Below are positions 38,109-51,656 of a DNA stretch of 64,000 nt, one piece after another. Source of the DNA: Petrolisthes cinctipes (lineage: Eukaryota; Arthropoda; Malacostraca; Decapoda; Porcellanidae); contig JAWQEG010000723.1 in NCBI GenBank assembly GCA_033782935.1, positions 248,001-312,000 on the forward strand, given 5' to 3'. The first letter of the stretch is position 1, and each line of letters begins with the position of its first letter. The notes under the pieces were generated by a model that saw nothing but the letters and a program-made list of their open reading frames with translations, ran no database searches and had not been told where the DNA came from. Position numbers and translations under genes: made by a program.

Positions 38109-39370
38109 GTAGGCATGTACAGATCGCTTCTGGGACCCCAAAATATTGAATTTTCGGGTGTTTTGAGCCTGAATTTGAGATATAAACGGGTACTGAAGAT
38201 GCATGCACATATCGACTTTTGGGCACCTAAAACATCGATTTTGAGCATGTTTTGGGCCTGTATTTTGAAAATACTCTAACACGGAGTAGGCATTTACAGA
38301 TCGCTTCTGGGACCCCAAAATATCGAATTTTCAGGTGTTTTGGGCATGAATTTGAGATATCGCCTTTACGCACATAAAATATCGATTTGGAGCATATTTT
38401 GAGCCTATATTTTGAAAACATTTTAGCACTGAGTAGGCATGTACAGATCGCTTCTGGGACCCCAAAATATCGAATTTTCGGGTGTTTTGAGCCTGAATTT
38501 GAGATATAAACAAGTATAGAAGATACATACACATATTGACTTTGGGCACCAAAAATATCGATTTTCAGCATGTTTTAAGCTTGAATTTTGAAAATACTCT
38601 AACACGGAGTAGGCATGTACAGATCGCTTCTGGGACCCCAAAATATTGAATTTTCGGGTGTTTTGAGCCTGAATTTGAGATATAAACGGGTACTGAAGAT
38701 GCATGCACATATCGACTTTTGTGCACCTAAAAGATCGATTTTTAGTATGTTTTGAGCATGTATTTTGAAAATACTCTAACACGGAGTAGGCATGTACAGA
38801 TCGCTTCTGGGACCCCTAAATATCGAATTTTCGGGTGTTTTGGGACTGAATTTGAGATATCGACTTTTTGGCACCTAAAAGATCGATTTTTAGCATGTTT
38901 TTAGCCTATATTTTGAAAATATTCTAGCACTGAGTAGGCATGTACAGATTGCTTCTGGGACCCCCAAATATTGAATTTTCGAGTGTTTTGAGCCTGAATT
39001 TGAGATATAGACGGGTACAGAAGATACATGCACATATTGACTTTGGGCACCAAAAATATCGATTTTCAGCATGTTTTGGGCCTGAATTTTGAAAATACTC
39101 TAACACTGAGTAGGCATGTACAGATTGCTTCTGGGACCCCAAAATATCGAATTTTCGGGTGTTTTGAGCCTGAATTTGAGATATAAACGGGTACTGAAGA
39201 TGCATGCACATATCGACTTTTGTGCACCTAAAAGATCGATTTTCAGTATGTTTTGAGCATGTATTTAGGAAATACTCTAACACGGAGTAGGCATGTACAG
39301 ATCGCTTCTGGGACCCCTAAATATCGAATTTTCGGGTGTTTAGGGCCAGAATTTGTGATATAAACCGGTA

Positions 39371-39871
39371 CAGAAGATACATGCACATATCGACTTTTGG
39401 GCACCTAAAAGATCGATTTTCAGTATGTTTTTGGCCTGTATTTTGAAAATACTCTAACACGGAGTAGGCATGTACAGATACCTTCTGCGACCTCTAAATA
39501 TCGAATTTTCGGGTGTTTTGGGACTGAATTTGAGATATCGATTTGTTGGCACCTAAAATGTCGATTTTTAGCATGTTTTTAGCATATATTTTGAAAATAT
39601 TCTAGCACTGTGTAGGCATGTACAGATTGCTTCTGGGACCCCAAAATATTGAATTTTCGGGTGTTTTGAGCCTGAATTTGAGATATAAACGGGTACAGAA
39701 GATACATGCACATATTGACTTTGGGCATCTAAAATATCGATTTTCAGCATGTTTTGGGCCTGTATTTTGAAAATACTCTAACACTGAGTAGGCATGTACA
39801 TATTGCTTCTGGGACCCGAAAATATTGAATTTTCGGGTGTTTTGAGCCTGAATTTGAGATATAAACGGGTA
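39371..39871 (+). repeat. 501-bp trimer present in copy 1, absent in copy 2
   Basis: The offset between the copies changes from 13,548 to 13,047 here. In copy 2 the sequence aaccggtac at 52911 runs into tgaagatgcatgc, whereas copy 1 has one complete C/A/B-phase trimer between these points. The difference is exactly one HOR unit, as expected for unequal homologous exchange. Confidence 0.85.
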
Positions 39872-42800
39872 CTGAAGATGCATGCACATATCGACTTTTG
39901 TGCACCTAAAAGATCGATTTTCAGTATGTTTTGAGCATGTATTTTGAAAATACTCTAACACGGAGTAGGCATGTACAGATCGCTTCTGGGACCTCTAAAT
40001 ATCGAATTTTCGGGTGTTTTGGGACTGAATTTCAGATATCGACTTTTTGGCACCTAAAAGATAGATTTTTAGCATGTTTTTAGCCTATATTTTGAAAATA
40101 TTCTAGCACTGTACAGATTGCATCTGGGACCCCAAAATATTGAATTTTCGGGTGTTTTGAGCCTGAATTTGAGATATAAACGGGTACAGAAGATACATGC
40201 ACATATTGACTTTGGGCACCAAAAATATCGATTTTCGGCATGTTTTGGGCCTGAATTTTGAAAATACTCTAACACGGAGTAGGCATGTACAGATCGCTTC
40301 TGGTACCCCAAAATATCGAATTTTCGGGTGTTTAGGGCCAGAATTTGAGATATAAACGGGTACAGAAGATGCATGCACATATCGACTTTTGGGCACCTAA
40401 GAGATCGATTTTCAGTATGTTTTTGGCCTGTATTTTGAAAATACTCTAACACGGAGTAGGCATGTACAGATACCTTCTGGGACCTCTAAATATCGAATTT
40501 TCGGGTGTTTTGGGACTGAATTTGATATATCGATTTTTTGGCACCTAAAATGTCGATTTTTAGCATGTTTTTAACCTATATTTTGAAAATATTCTAGCAC
40601 TGTGTAGGCATGTACAGATTGCTTCTGGGACCCCAAAATATTGAATTTTCGGGTGTTTTGAGCCTGAATTTGAGATATAAACGGGTACAGAAGATACATG
40701 CACATATTGACTTTGGGCATCTAAAATATCGATTTTCAGCATGTTTTGGGCCTGTATTTTGAAAATACTCTATCACGGAGTAGGCATGTACAGATTGCTT
40801 CTGGGACCCCAAAATATTGAATTTTCGGGTGTTTTGAGCCTGAATTTGAGATATAAACGGGTACTGAAGATGCATGCACATATCGACTTTTATGCACCTA
40901 AAAGATCGATTTTCAGTATGTTTTATGCATGTATTTTGAAAATACTCTAACACGGAGTAGGCATGTACAGATCGCTTCTGGGACCCCTAAATATCGAATT
41001 TTCGGGTGTTTTGGGACTGAATTTGAGATATCGACTTTTTGGCACCTAAAAGATCGATTTTTAGCATGTTTTTGGCCTATATTTTGAAAATATTCTAGCA
41101 CTGAGTAGGCATGTACAGATTGCTTCTGGGACCCCCAAATATTGAATTTTCGGGTGTTTTGAGCCTGAATTTGAGATATAGACGGGTACAGAAGATACAT
41201 GCACATATTAACTTTGGGCACCAAAAATATCGATTTTCAGCATGTTTTGGGCCTGAATTTTGAAAATACTCTAACACTGAGTATGCATGTACAGATTGCT
41301 TCTGGGACCCCAAAATATCGAATTTTCAGGTGTTTTGAGCCTGAATTTGAGATATAAACGGGTACTGAAGATGCATGCACATATCGACTTTTGGTCACCT
41401 AAAATATCGATTTTGAGCATGTTTTGGGCCTGTATTTTGAAAATACTCTAACACGGAGTAGGCATGTAGAGACCGCTTCTGGGACCCCAAAATATCGAAT
41501 TTTCGGGAGTTTTGAGCCTGAATTTGAGATATAAACGAATATAGAAGATGCATACACATATTGACTTTGGGCACCAAAAATATCGATTTTTAGCATGTTT
41601 TGGGCCTGAATTTTGAAAATACTCTAACACGGAGTAGGCATGTACAGATCGCTTCTGGGACCCCAAAATATCGAATTTTCGGGTGTTTTGGGCCTGAATT
41701 TGAAATATCGCCTTTACGCATCTAAAATATCGATTTTTAGCATGTTTTGAGCCTATATTTTGAAAATATTCTAGCACTGAGTAGGAATGAACAGATCGAT
41801 TCTGGGACCCCAAAATATCGATTTTTCGGGTGTTTTGAGCTTGAATTTGAGATATAAACGGGTACAGAAGATGCATGCACATATCGACTTTTCGGCACCT
41901 AAAAGATCGATTTTCAGTATGTTTTTGGCCTTTATTTTGAAAATACTCTAACATGGAGTAGGCATGTACAAATCCCTTATTGGACCCCTAAATATCGAAT
42001 TTTCGGGTGTTTTGGGACTGAATTTGAGATGTCGACTTTTTGGCACCTAAAAGATCGATTTTTACCATGTTTTTAGCCTATATTTTGAAAATATTCTAGC
42101 ACTGAGTAGGCATGTACAGATTGCTTCTGGGACCCCAAAATATTGAATTTTCGGGTGTTTTGAGCCTGAATTTGAGATATAAAAGGGTACCGAAGATACA
42201 TGCACATATTGACTTTGGGCATCTAAAATATCGATTTTCAGCATGTTTTGGGCATGTATTTTGAAAATACTCTAACACGGAGTAGGCATGTACAGATCGC
42301 TACTGGGACCCCAAAATATCGAATTTTCGGGTGTTTTGAGCCTGAATTTGAGATATAAACGGGTACTGAAGATGCATGCACATATCGACTTTTGGGCACC
42401 TAAAACATCGATTTTGAGCATGTTTTGGGCCTGTATTTTGTAAATACTGTAACACGGAGTAGGCATGTACATATCGCTTCTGGGACCCCAAAATATCGAA
42501 TTTTCTAGTGTTTTGGGCCTGAATTTAATATATCGCCTTTTCGCACCTAAAATATCGATTTTTAGCATGTTTTGAGCCTATATTTTGAAAATATTCTAGC
42601 ACTGAGTAGGCATGTACAGATCGCTTCTGGGACCCCAAAATATCGAATTTTCGGGTGTTTTGAGCCTGAATTTGAGATATAAACGAATACAGAAGATGCA
42701 TGCACATATCGACTTTTGGGCACCTAAAATACCAATTTGGGCATGTTTTGAGCCAATATTTTGAAAACAATCTAGCACTGAGTACAGATCGCTTCTGGGA

Positions 42801-44432
42801 CCCCAAAATATCGAATTTTCGGGTGTTTTGAGCCTGAATTTGAGATATAAACGAGTATAGAAGATGCATACACATATTGACTTTGGGCACCAAAAATATC
42901 GATTTTCAGCATGTTTTGGGCCTGAATTATGAAAATACTCTAACCCGAAGTAGGCATGTACAGATTGCTTCTGGGACCCCAAAATATCGAATTTTCGGGT
43001 GTTTTGAGCCTGAATTTGAGATATAAGCGGGTACTGAAGATGCATGCACATATCGACTTTTGGGCACCTAAAACATCGATTTTGAGCATGTTTTGGGCCT
43101 GTATTTTGAAAATACTCTAACACGGAGTAGGCATGTACAGATCGCTTCTGGGACCCCTAAATATCGAATTTTCGGGTGTTTTGTGCCTTAATTTGTGATA
43201 TCGACTTTTTGGCACCTAAAATATTGATTTTTAGCATGTTTTTAGCCAATATTTTGAAAATATTCTAGCACTGAGTAGGCATGTACAGATTGCTTCTGGG
43301 ACCCCAAAATATTGAATTTTCGGGTGTTTAGGGCCATAATTTGAGATATAAACGGGTACAGAAGATGCATGCACATATTGACTTTGGGCATCTAAAATAT
43401 CGATTTTCAGCATGTTTAGGGCATGTATTTTGAAAATACTCTAACACGGAGTAGGCATGTACAGATCGCTTCTAAGACCCCAAAATATCGAATTTTCGTG
43501 TGTTTTGAGCCTGAATTTGAGATATAAACGGGTACTGAAGATGCATGCACATATCGACTTTTGGGAACCTAAAATATCGATTTTGAGCATGTTTTGGGCC
43601 TGTATTTTGAAAATACTCTAACACGGAGTAGGCATGTACAGATCGCTTCTGGGACCCCAAAATATCGAATATTCGAGTGTTTTGGGCCTGAATTTGAGAT
43701 ATCGCCTTTACGCACCTAAAATATCGATTTTTAGCATGTTTTGAGCCTATATTTTGAAAATATTCTAGCACTGAGTAGGCATGTACAGATCGCTTCCGGG
43801 ACTCCAAAATATCGAATTTTCGGGTGTTTTGAGCTTGAATTTGAGATATAAACGAGTACAGAAGATGCATGCACATATCGACTTTTGGGCACCTAAAATA
43901 TCGATTTTGAGCATGTTTTGAGCCTATATTTTGAAAACATTCTAGCACTGAGTAGGCATGTAGAGATCGCTTCTGGGACCCCAAAATATCGAATTTTCGG
44001 GTGTTTTGAGCTTGAATTTGAGATATAAACGAGTATAGAAGATGCATACACATATTGACTTTGGGCACCAAAAATATCGATTTTTAGCATGTTTTGGGCC
44101 TGAATTTTGAAAATACTCTAACACGGAGTAGGCATGTACAGATCGCTTCTGGGACCCCAAAATATCGAATTTTCGGGTGTTTTGGGCCTGAATTTGAAAT
44201 ATCGCCTTTACGCATCTAAAATATCGATTTTTAGCATGTTTTGAGCCTATATTTTGAAAATATTCTAGCACTGAGTAGGAATGTACAGATCGATTCTGGG
44301 ACCCCAAAATATCGATTTTTCGGGTGTTTTGAGCTTGAATTTGAGATATAAACGAGTACAGAAAATGCATGCACATATCGACTTTTGGGCACCTAAAATA
44401 TCGATTTCGAGCATGTTTTGAGCCTATATTTT

Positions 44433-44623
44433 GAAAACATTCTAGCACTGAGTAGGCTAACACGGAGTAGGCATGTACAGATTGCTTCTGGGACCCCAAA
44501 ATATTGAATTTTCGGGTGTTTTGAGCCTGAATTTGAGATATAAAAGTGTACCGAAGATACATGCACATATTGACTTTGGGCATCTAAAATATCGATTTTC
44601 AGCATGTTTTGGGCATGTATTTT
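44433..44623 (+). repeat. 191-bp segment with aberrant junction, only in copy 1
   Basis: At about 44458 the landmark is interrupted: gcactgagtaggc is followed by taacacggagtaggcatg, so the 5' landmark is partly duplicated out of phase (176 + 15 bp). In copy 2, near 57480, a smooth hybrid gcctatattttgaaaatac replaces the whole segment. Endpoints are uncertain by several bases because both ends lie in attttgaaaa. Confidence 0.82.
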
Positions 44624-44819
44624 GAAAATACTCTAACACGGAGTAGGCATGTACAGATCGCTTCTGGGACCCCAAAATATCGAATTTTCGGGTCTTTTGA
44701 GCCTGAATTTGAGATATAAACGGATACTGAAGATGCATGCACATATCGACTTTTGGGCACCTAAAACATCGATTTTGAGCATGTTTTGGGCCTGTATTTT
44801 GAAAATACTGTAACACGGA

Positions 44820-45740
44820 GTAGGCATGTACATATCGCTTCTGGGACCCCAAAATATCGAATTTTCGGGTGTTTTGGGCCTGAATTTAATATATCGCCTT
44901 TTCGAACCTAAAATATCGATTTTTAGCATGCTTTGAGCCTATATTTTGAAAATATTCTAGCACTGAGTAGGCATGTACAGATCGCTTCTGGGACCCCAAA
45001 ATATCGAATTTTCGGGTGTTTTGAGACTGAATTTGAGATATAAACGAATACAGAAGATGCATGCACATATCGACTTTTGGGCACCTAAAATATCGATTTT
45101 GAGCATGTTTTGAGCCAATATTTTGAAAACAATCTAGCACTGAGTAGGCATGTACAGATCGCTTCTGGGACCCCAAAATATCGAATTTTCGGGTGTTTAG
45201 GGCCAGAATTTGAGATATAAACGGGTACAGAAGATCCATGCACATATCGACTTTTGTGCACCTAAAAGATCGATTTTCAGTATGTTTTTGGCCTGCATTT
45301 TGAAAATACTCTAACACGGAGTAGGCATGTACAGATCCCTTCTGGGACCCCTAAATATCGAATTTTCGGGTGTTTTGGGACTGAATTTGAGATATCGATT
45401 TTTTGGCACCTAAAATGTCGATTTTTATTATGTTTTTAGCCTATATTTTGAAAAAATTCTAGCACTGAGTAGGCATGTACAGATCACTTCTGGGACCCCA
45501 AAATATCGAATTTTCGGGTGTTTTGAGGCTGAATTTTAGATATAAACGAGTATAGAAGATGCATACACATATTGACTTTGGGCACCAAAAATATCGATTT
45601 TCAGCATGTTTTGGGCCTGAATTTTGAAAATACACTAACACGGAGTAGGCATGTACCGATCGCTTCTGGGACCCCTAAATATCAAAGCTTCGGGTGTTTT
45701 GGAACTGAATTTGAGATATCGACTTTTTGGCACCTAAAAT
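44820..45740 (+). repeat. Segment recurring at 46471-47391 (offset 1651 bp)
   Basis: Shared markers are gtacatatcgcttc, aatttaatatatcgcc, gaatacagaagatgc, gccaatattttgaaaacaat, gatccatgcac and gaaaaaattctag. The segment lies inside 13.5-kb copy 1, and the pair is preserved in copy 2, so this duplication predates the 13.5-kb event. Confidence 0.82.
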
Positions 45741-46640
45741 ATCGATTTTTAGCATGTTTTTAGCCTATATTTTGAAAATATTCTAGCACGGAGTAGGCAT
45801 GTACAGATCGCTTCTGGGACCCCAAAATATCGAATTTTCGGGTGTTTTGAGCTTGAATTTGAGATATAAACGAGTACAGAAGATGCATGCACATATCGAC
45901 TGTTGGGCACCTAAAATATCGATTTTGAGCATGTTTTGAGCCTATATTTTGAAAACATTCTAGCTCTGAGTAGGCATGTACAGATCGCTTCTGGGACCCC
46001 AAAATATCGAATTTTCGGGTGTTTAGGGCCAGAATTTGAGATATAAACGGGTACAGAAGATGCATGCACATATCGACTTTTCGGCACCTAAAAGATCGAT
46101 TTTCAGTATGTTTTTGGCCTTTATTTTGAAAATACTCTAACACGGAGTAGGCATGTACAAATCCCTTATTGGACCCCTAAATATCGAATTTTCGGGTGTT
46201 TTGGGACTGAATTTGAGATGTCGACTTTTTGGCACCTAAAAGATCGATTTTTAGCATGTTTTTAGCCTATATTTTGAAAATATTCTAGCACTGAGTAGGC
46301 ATGTACAGATTGCTTCTGGGACCCCAAAATATTGAATTTTCGGGTGTTTTGAGCCTGAATTTGAGATATAAAAGGGTACCGAAGATACATGCACATATTG
46401 ACTTTGGGCATCTAAAATATCGATTTTCAGCATGTTTTGGGCATGTATTTTGAAAATACTCTAACACGGAGTAGGCATGTACATATCGCTTCTGGGACCC
46501 CAAAATATCGAATTTTCGGGTGTTTTGGGCCTGAATTTAATATATCGCCTTTTCGCACCTTAAATATCGATTTTTAGCATGTTTTGAGCCTATATTTTGA
46601 AAATATTCTAGCACTGAGTAGGCATGTACAGATCGCTTCT
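45645..46640 (+). repeat. Segment recurring at 50684-51656 (offset 5039 bp)
   Basis: Shared markers are gtaccgatcgcttc, cgacttttcggcacc, gtacaaatcccttattgg and aaaagggtaccgaag. The second occurrence forms the right end of 13.5-kb copy 1, next to the duplication junction at 51656/51657, which may have helped the exchange. Confidence 0.82.
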
Positions 46641-47768
46641 GGGACCCCAAAATATCGAATTTTCGGGTGTTTTGAGCCTGAATTTGAGATATAAACGAAT
46701 ACAGAAGATGCATGCACATATCGACTTTTGGGCACCTAAAATATCGATTTTGAGCATGTTTTGAGCCAATATTTTGAAAACAATCTAGCACTGAGTAGGC
46801 ATGTACAGATCGCTTCTGGGACCCCAAAATATCGAATTTTCGGGTGTTTAGGGCCAGAATTTGAGATATAAACGGGTACAGAAGATCCATGCACATATCG
46901 ACTTTTGTGCACCTAAAAGATCGATTTTCAGTATGTTTTTGGCCTGCATTTTGAAAATACTCTAACACGGAGTAGGCATGTACAGATCCCTTCTGGGACC
47001 CCTAAATATCGAATTTTCGGGTGTTTTGGGACTGAATTTGAGATATCGATTTTTTGGCACCTAAAATGTCGATTTTTAGTATGTTTTTAGCCTATATTTT
47101 GAAAAAATTCTAGCACTGAGTAGGCATGTACAGATCACTTCTGGGACCCCAAAATATCGAATTTTCGGGTGTTTCGAGCCTGAATTTTAGATATAAACGA
47201 GTATAGAAGATGCATACACATATTGACTTTGGGCACCAAAAATATCGATTTTCAGCATGTTTTGGGCCTGAATTTTGAAAATACACTAACACGGAGTAGG
47301 CATGTACCGATCGCTTCAGGGACCCCTAAATATCGAAGCTTTGGGTGTTTTGGAACTGAATTTGAGATATCGACTTTTTGGCACCTAAAATATCGATTTT
47401 GAGCATGTTTTGAGCCTATATTTTGAAAACATTCTAGCTCTGAGTAGGCATGTACAGATCGCTTCTGGGACCCAAAAATATCGAATTTTCGGGTGTTTAG
47501 GGCCAGAATTTGAGATATAAACGGGTACAGAAAATGCATGCACATATCGACTTTTCAGCACCTAAAAGATCGATTTTCAGTATGTTTTTGGCCTGTATTT
47601 TGAAAATACTCTAACACGGAGTAGGCATGTACAGATACCTTCTGGGACCCCTAAATATCGAATTTTCGGGTGTTTTGGGACTGAATTTGAGATATCGACT
47701 TTTTGGCACCTAAAAGATCGATTTTTAGCATGTTTTTAGCCTATATTTTGAAAATATTCTAGCACTGA

Positions 47769-48623
47769 GTAGGCATGTACAGATTGCTTCTGGGACCCCA
47801 AAATATTGAATTTTCGGGTGTTTTGAGAATGAATTTGAGATATAAACGGGTACAGAAGATACATGCACATATTGACTTTGGGCATCTAAAATATCGATTT
47901 TCAGCATGTTTTGGGCCTGTATTTTGAAAATACTCTAACACTGAGTAGGCATGTACAGATTGCTTCTGGGACCATAAAATATCGAATTTTCGGGTGTTTT
48001 GAGCCTGAATTTGAGATATAAACGGGTACTGAAGATGTATGCACATATCGACTTTTGTGCACCTAAAAGATCGATTTTCAGTATGTTTTGAGCATGTATT
48101 TTGAAAATACTCTAACACGGAGTAGGCATGTACAGATCGCTTCTGGGACCCCTAAATATCGAATTTTCGGGTGTTTTGAGCCTGAATTTGAGATATAAAA
48201 GGGTACCGAAGATACATGCACATATTGACTTTGGGCATCTAAAATATCGATTTTCAGCATGTTTTGGGCATGTATTTTGAAAATACTCTAACACGGAGTA
48301 GGCATGTACAGATCGCTTCTGGGACCCCTAAATATCGAATTTTCGGGTGTTTTGGGACTGAATTTGAGATATCGACTTTTTGGCACCTAAAAGAGCGATT
48401 TTTTAGCATGTTTTTAGCCTATATTTTGTAAATATTCTAGCACTTAGTAGGCATGTACAGATTGCTTCTGGGACCCCAAAATATTGAATTTTCGGGTGTT
48501 TTGAGCCTGAATTTGAGATATAAACGAGTACAGAAGATGCATGCACATATCGACTTTTTGGCACCTAAAAGATCGATTTTGAGCATGTTTTGAGCCTATA
48601 TTTTGAAAATATTCTAGCACTGA
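47769..48623 (+). repeat. 855-bp tandem duplication, copy a
   Basis: The phased start at 47769 recurs at 48624. Markers gagaatgaatttgag, ggaccataaaatatcg, gaagatgtatgcac, aaaagggtaccgaag and aaagagcgatttttt occur in both halves. Five monomers make up 855 bp (one 501-bp trimer plus two 177-mers in length). Only one copy is present in the later 13.5-kb copy (60802-61656). Confidence 0.87.
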
Positions 48624-49478
48624 GTAGGCATGTACAGATTGCTTCTGGGACCCCAAAATATTGAATTTTCGGGTGTTTTGAGAATGAATTTGAGATATAA
48701 ACGGGTACAGAAGATACATGCACATATTGACTTTGGGCATCTAAAATATCGATTTTCAGCATGTTTTGGGCCTGTATTTTGAAAATACTCTAACACTGAG
48801 TAGGCATGTACAGATTGCTTCTGGGACCATAAAATATCGAATTTTCGGGTGTTTTGAGCCTGAATTTGAGATATAAACGGGTACTGAAGATGTATGCACA
48901 TATCGACTTTTGTGCACCTAAAAGATCGATTTTCAGTATGTTTTGAGCATGTATTTTGAAAATACTCTAACACGGAGTAGGCATGTACAGATCGCTTCTG
49001 GGACCCCTAAATATCGAATTTTCGGGTGTTTTGAGCCTGAATTTGAGATATAAAAGGGTACCGAAGATACATGCACATATTGACTTTGGGCATCTAAAAT
49101 ATCGATTTTCAGCATGTTTTGGGCATGTATTTTGAAAATACTCTAACACGGAGTAGGCATGTACAGATCGCTTCTGGGACCCCTAAATATCGAATTTTCG
49201 GGTGTTTTGGGACTGAATTTGAGATATCGACTTTTTGGCACCTAAAAGAGCGATTTTTTAGCATGTTTTTAGCCTATATTTTGTAAATATTCTAGCACTT
49301 AGTAGGCATGTACAGATTGCTTCTGGGACCCCAAAATATTGAATTTTCGGGTGTTTTGAGCCTGAATTTGAGATATAAACGAGTACAGAAGATGCATGCA
49401 CATATCGACTTTTGGGCACCTAAAATATCGATTTTGAGCATGTTTTGAGCCTATATTTTGAAAACATTCTAGCTCGGA
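48624..49478 (+). repeat. 855-bp tandem duplication, copy b
   Basis: The second half of the duplication. Its last monomer ends with gaaaacattctagctcgg, as in the single copy at 61.6 kb, while copy a ends with gaaaatattctagcactg. Copy a therefore carries the recombination junction. Confidence 0.86.
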
Positions 49479-51656
49479 GTAGGCATGTACAGATCGCTTC
49501 TGGGACCCAAAAATATCGAATTTTCGTGTGTTTTGAGCCTGAATTTGAGATATAAACGGGTACAGAAGATACAAGCACATATTGACTTTGGGCATCTAAA
49601 ATATCGATTTTCAGCATGTTTTGGGCATGTATTTTGAAAATACTCTAACACGGAGTAGGCATGTACAGATCGCTTCTGGGACCCCAAAATATCGAATTCT
49701 CGGGTTTTTTGAGCCTGAATTTGAGATATAAACGAGTACAGAAGAGGCATGCACATATCGACTTTGGGCACCTAAAATTTCGATTTTGAGCATGTTTTGA
49801 GCCTATATTTGAAAACATTCTAGCACTGAGTAGGCATGTACAGATCGCTTCTGGGATCCCAAAATATCGAATTTTCGGGTGTTTTGAGCCTGAATTTGAG
49901 ATATAAACGAGTATCGAAGAAGCATACACATATTGACTTTGGGCACCAAAAATATCGATTTTCAGCATGTTTTGAGCCTGAATTATGAAAATACTCTAAC
50001 ACGAAGTAGGCATGTACAGATTGCTTCAGGGACCCCTAAATATCGAATTTTCGGGTGTTTTGAGCCTGAATTTGAGATATAAAAGGGTACCGAAGATACA
50101 TGCACATATTGACTTTGGGCATCTAAAATATCGATTTTCAGCATGTTTTGGGCATGTATTTTGAAAATACTCTAACACGGAGTAGGCATGTACAGATCGC
50201 TTCTGGGACCCCTAAATATCGAATTTTCGGATTTTTTGGGACTAAATTTGAGGTATCGACTTTTTGGCACCTAAAAGAGCGATTTTTAGCATGTTTTTAG
50301 CCTATATTTTGAAAATATTCTAGCACTTAGTAGGCATGTACAGATTGCTTCTGGGACCCCAAAATATTGAATTTTCGGGTGTTTTGAGCCTGAATTTGAG
50401 ATATAAACGAGTATAGAAGATGCATGCACATATCGACTTTTGGACACCTAAAATATCGATTTTGAGCATGTTTTGAGCCTATATTTTGAAAACATTCTAG
50501 CTCTGAGTAGGCATGTACAGATCGCTTCTGGGACCCAAAAATATCGAATTTTCAGGTGTTTAGGGCCAGAATTTGAGATATAAACGGGTACAGAAGATGC
50601 ATGCACATATCGACTTTTCGGCACCAAAAAGATCGATTTTCAGCATGTTTTTGGCCTGTATTTTGAAAATACACTAACACGGAGTAGGCATGTACCGATC
50701 GCTTCTGGGACCCCTAAATATCGAAGCTTCGGGTGTTTTGGAACTGAATTTGAGATATCGACTTTTTGGCACCTAAAATATCGATTTTTAGCATGTTTTT
50801 AGCCTATATTTTGAAAATATTCTAGCACGGAGTAGGCATGGACAGATCGCTTCTGGGACCCCAAAATATCGAATTTTCGGGTGTTTTGAGCTTGAATTTG
50901 AGATATAAACGAGTACAGAAGATGCATGCACATATCGACTGTTGGGCACCTAAAATATCGATTTTGAGCATGTTTTGAGCCTATATTTTGAAAACATTCT
51001 AGCTCTGAGTAGGCATGTACAGATCGCTTCTGGGACCCCAAAATATCGAATTTTCGGGTGTTTAGGGCCAGAATTTGAGATATAAACGGGTACAGAAGAT
51101 GCATGCACATATCGACTTTTCGGCACCTAAAAGATCGATTTTCAGTATGTTTTTGGCCTTTATTTTGAAAATACTCTAACACGGAGTAGGCATGTACAAA
51201 TCCCTTATTGGACCCCTAAATATCGAATTTTCGGGTGTTTTGGGACTGAATTTGAGATGTCGACTTTTTGGCACCTAAAAGATCGATTTTTAGCATGTTT
51301 TTAGCCTATATTTTGAAAATATTCTAGCACTGAGTAGGCATGTACAGATTGCTTCTGGGACCCCAAAATATTGAATTTTCGGGTGTTTTGAGCCTGAATT
51401 TGAGATATAAAAGGGTACCGAAGATACATGCACATATTGACTTTGGGCATCTAAAATATCGATTTTCAGCATGTTTTGGGCATGTATTTTGAAAATACTC
51501 TAACACGGAGTAGGCATGTACATATCGCTTCTGGGACCCCAAAATATCGAATTTTCGGGTGTTTTGGGCCTGAATTTAATATATCGCCTTTTCGCACCTT
51601 AAATATCGATTTTTAGCATGTTTTGAGCCTATATTTTGAAAATATTCTAGCACTGA

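Larger units (their letters stand above)
38109..51656 (+). repeat. 13.5-kb tandem duplication, copy 1 (13,548 bp)
   Basis: From the phased start at 38109 the sequence recurs from 51657 at an initial offset of 13,548 bp. Rare markers repeat in the same order: gcatttacagatcgc, cgatttggagcat, tatttaggaaatac, gtagagaccgcttc, gcactgagtacagatc, ttctaagacccc, cgaagcttcggg and cgaattctcgggtt. The offset changes to 13,047, 12,856, 13,033 and 12,178 bp along the way, each step marking one indel. Monomer types include A-like units with gatatcgcctttacgcac and C-like units with cgagtatagaagatg, which are absent from the left third of the window. Confidence 0.88.
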
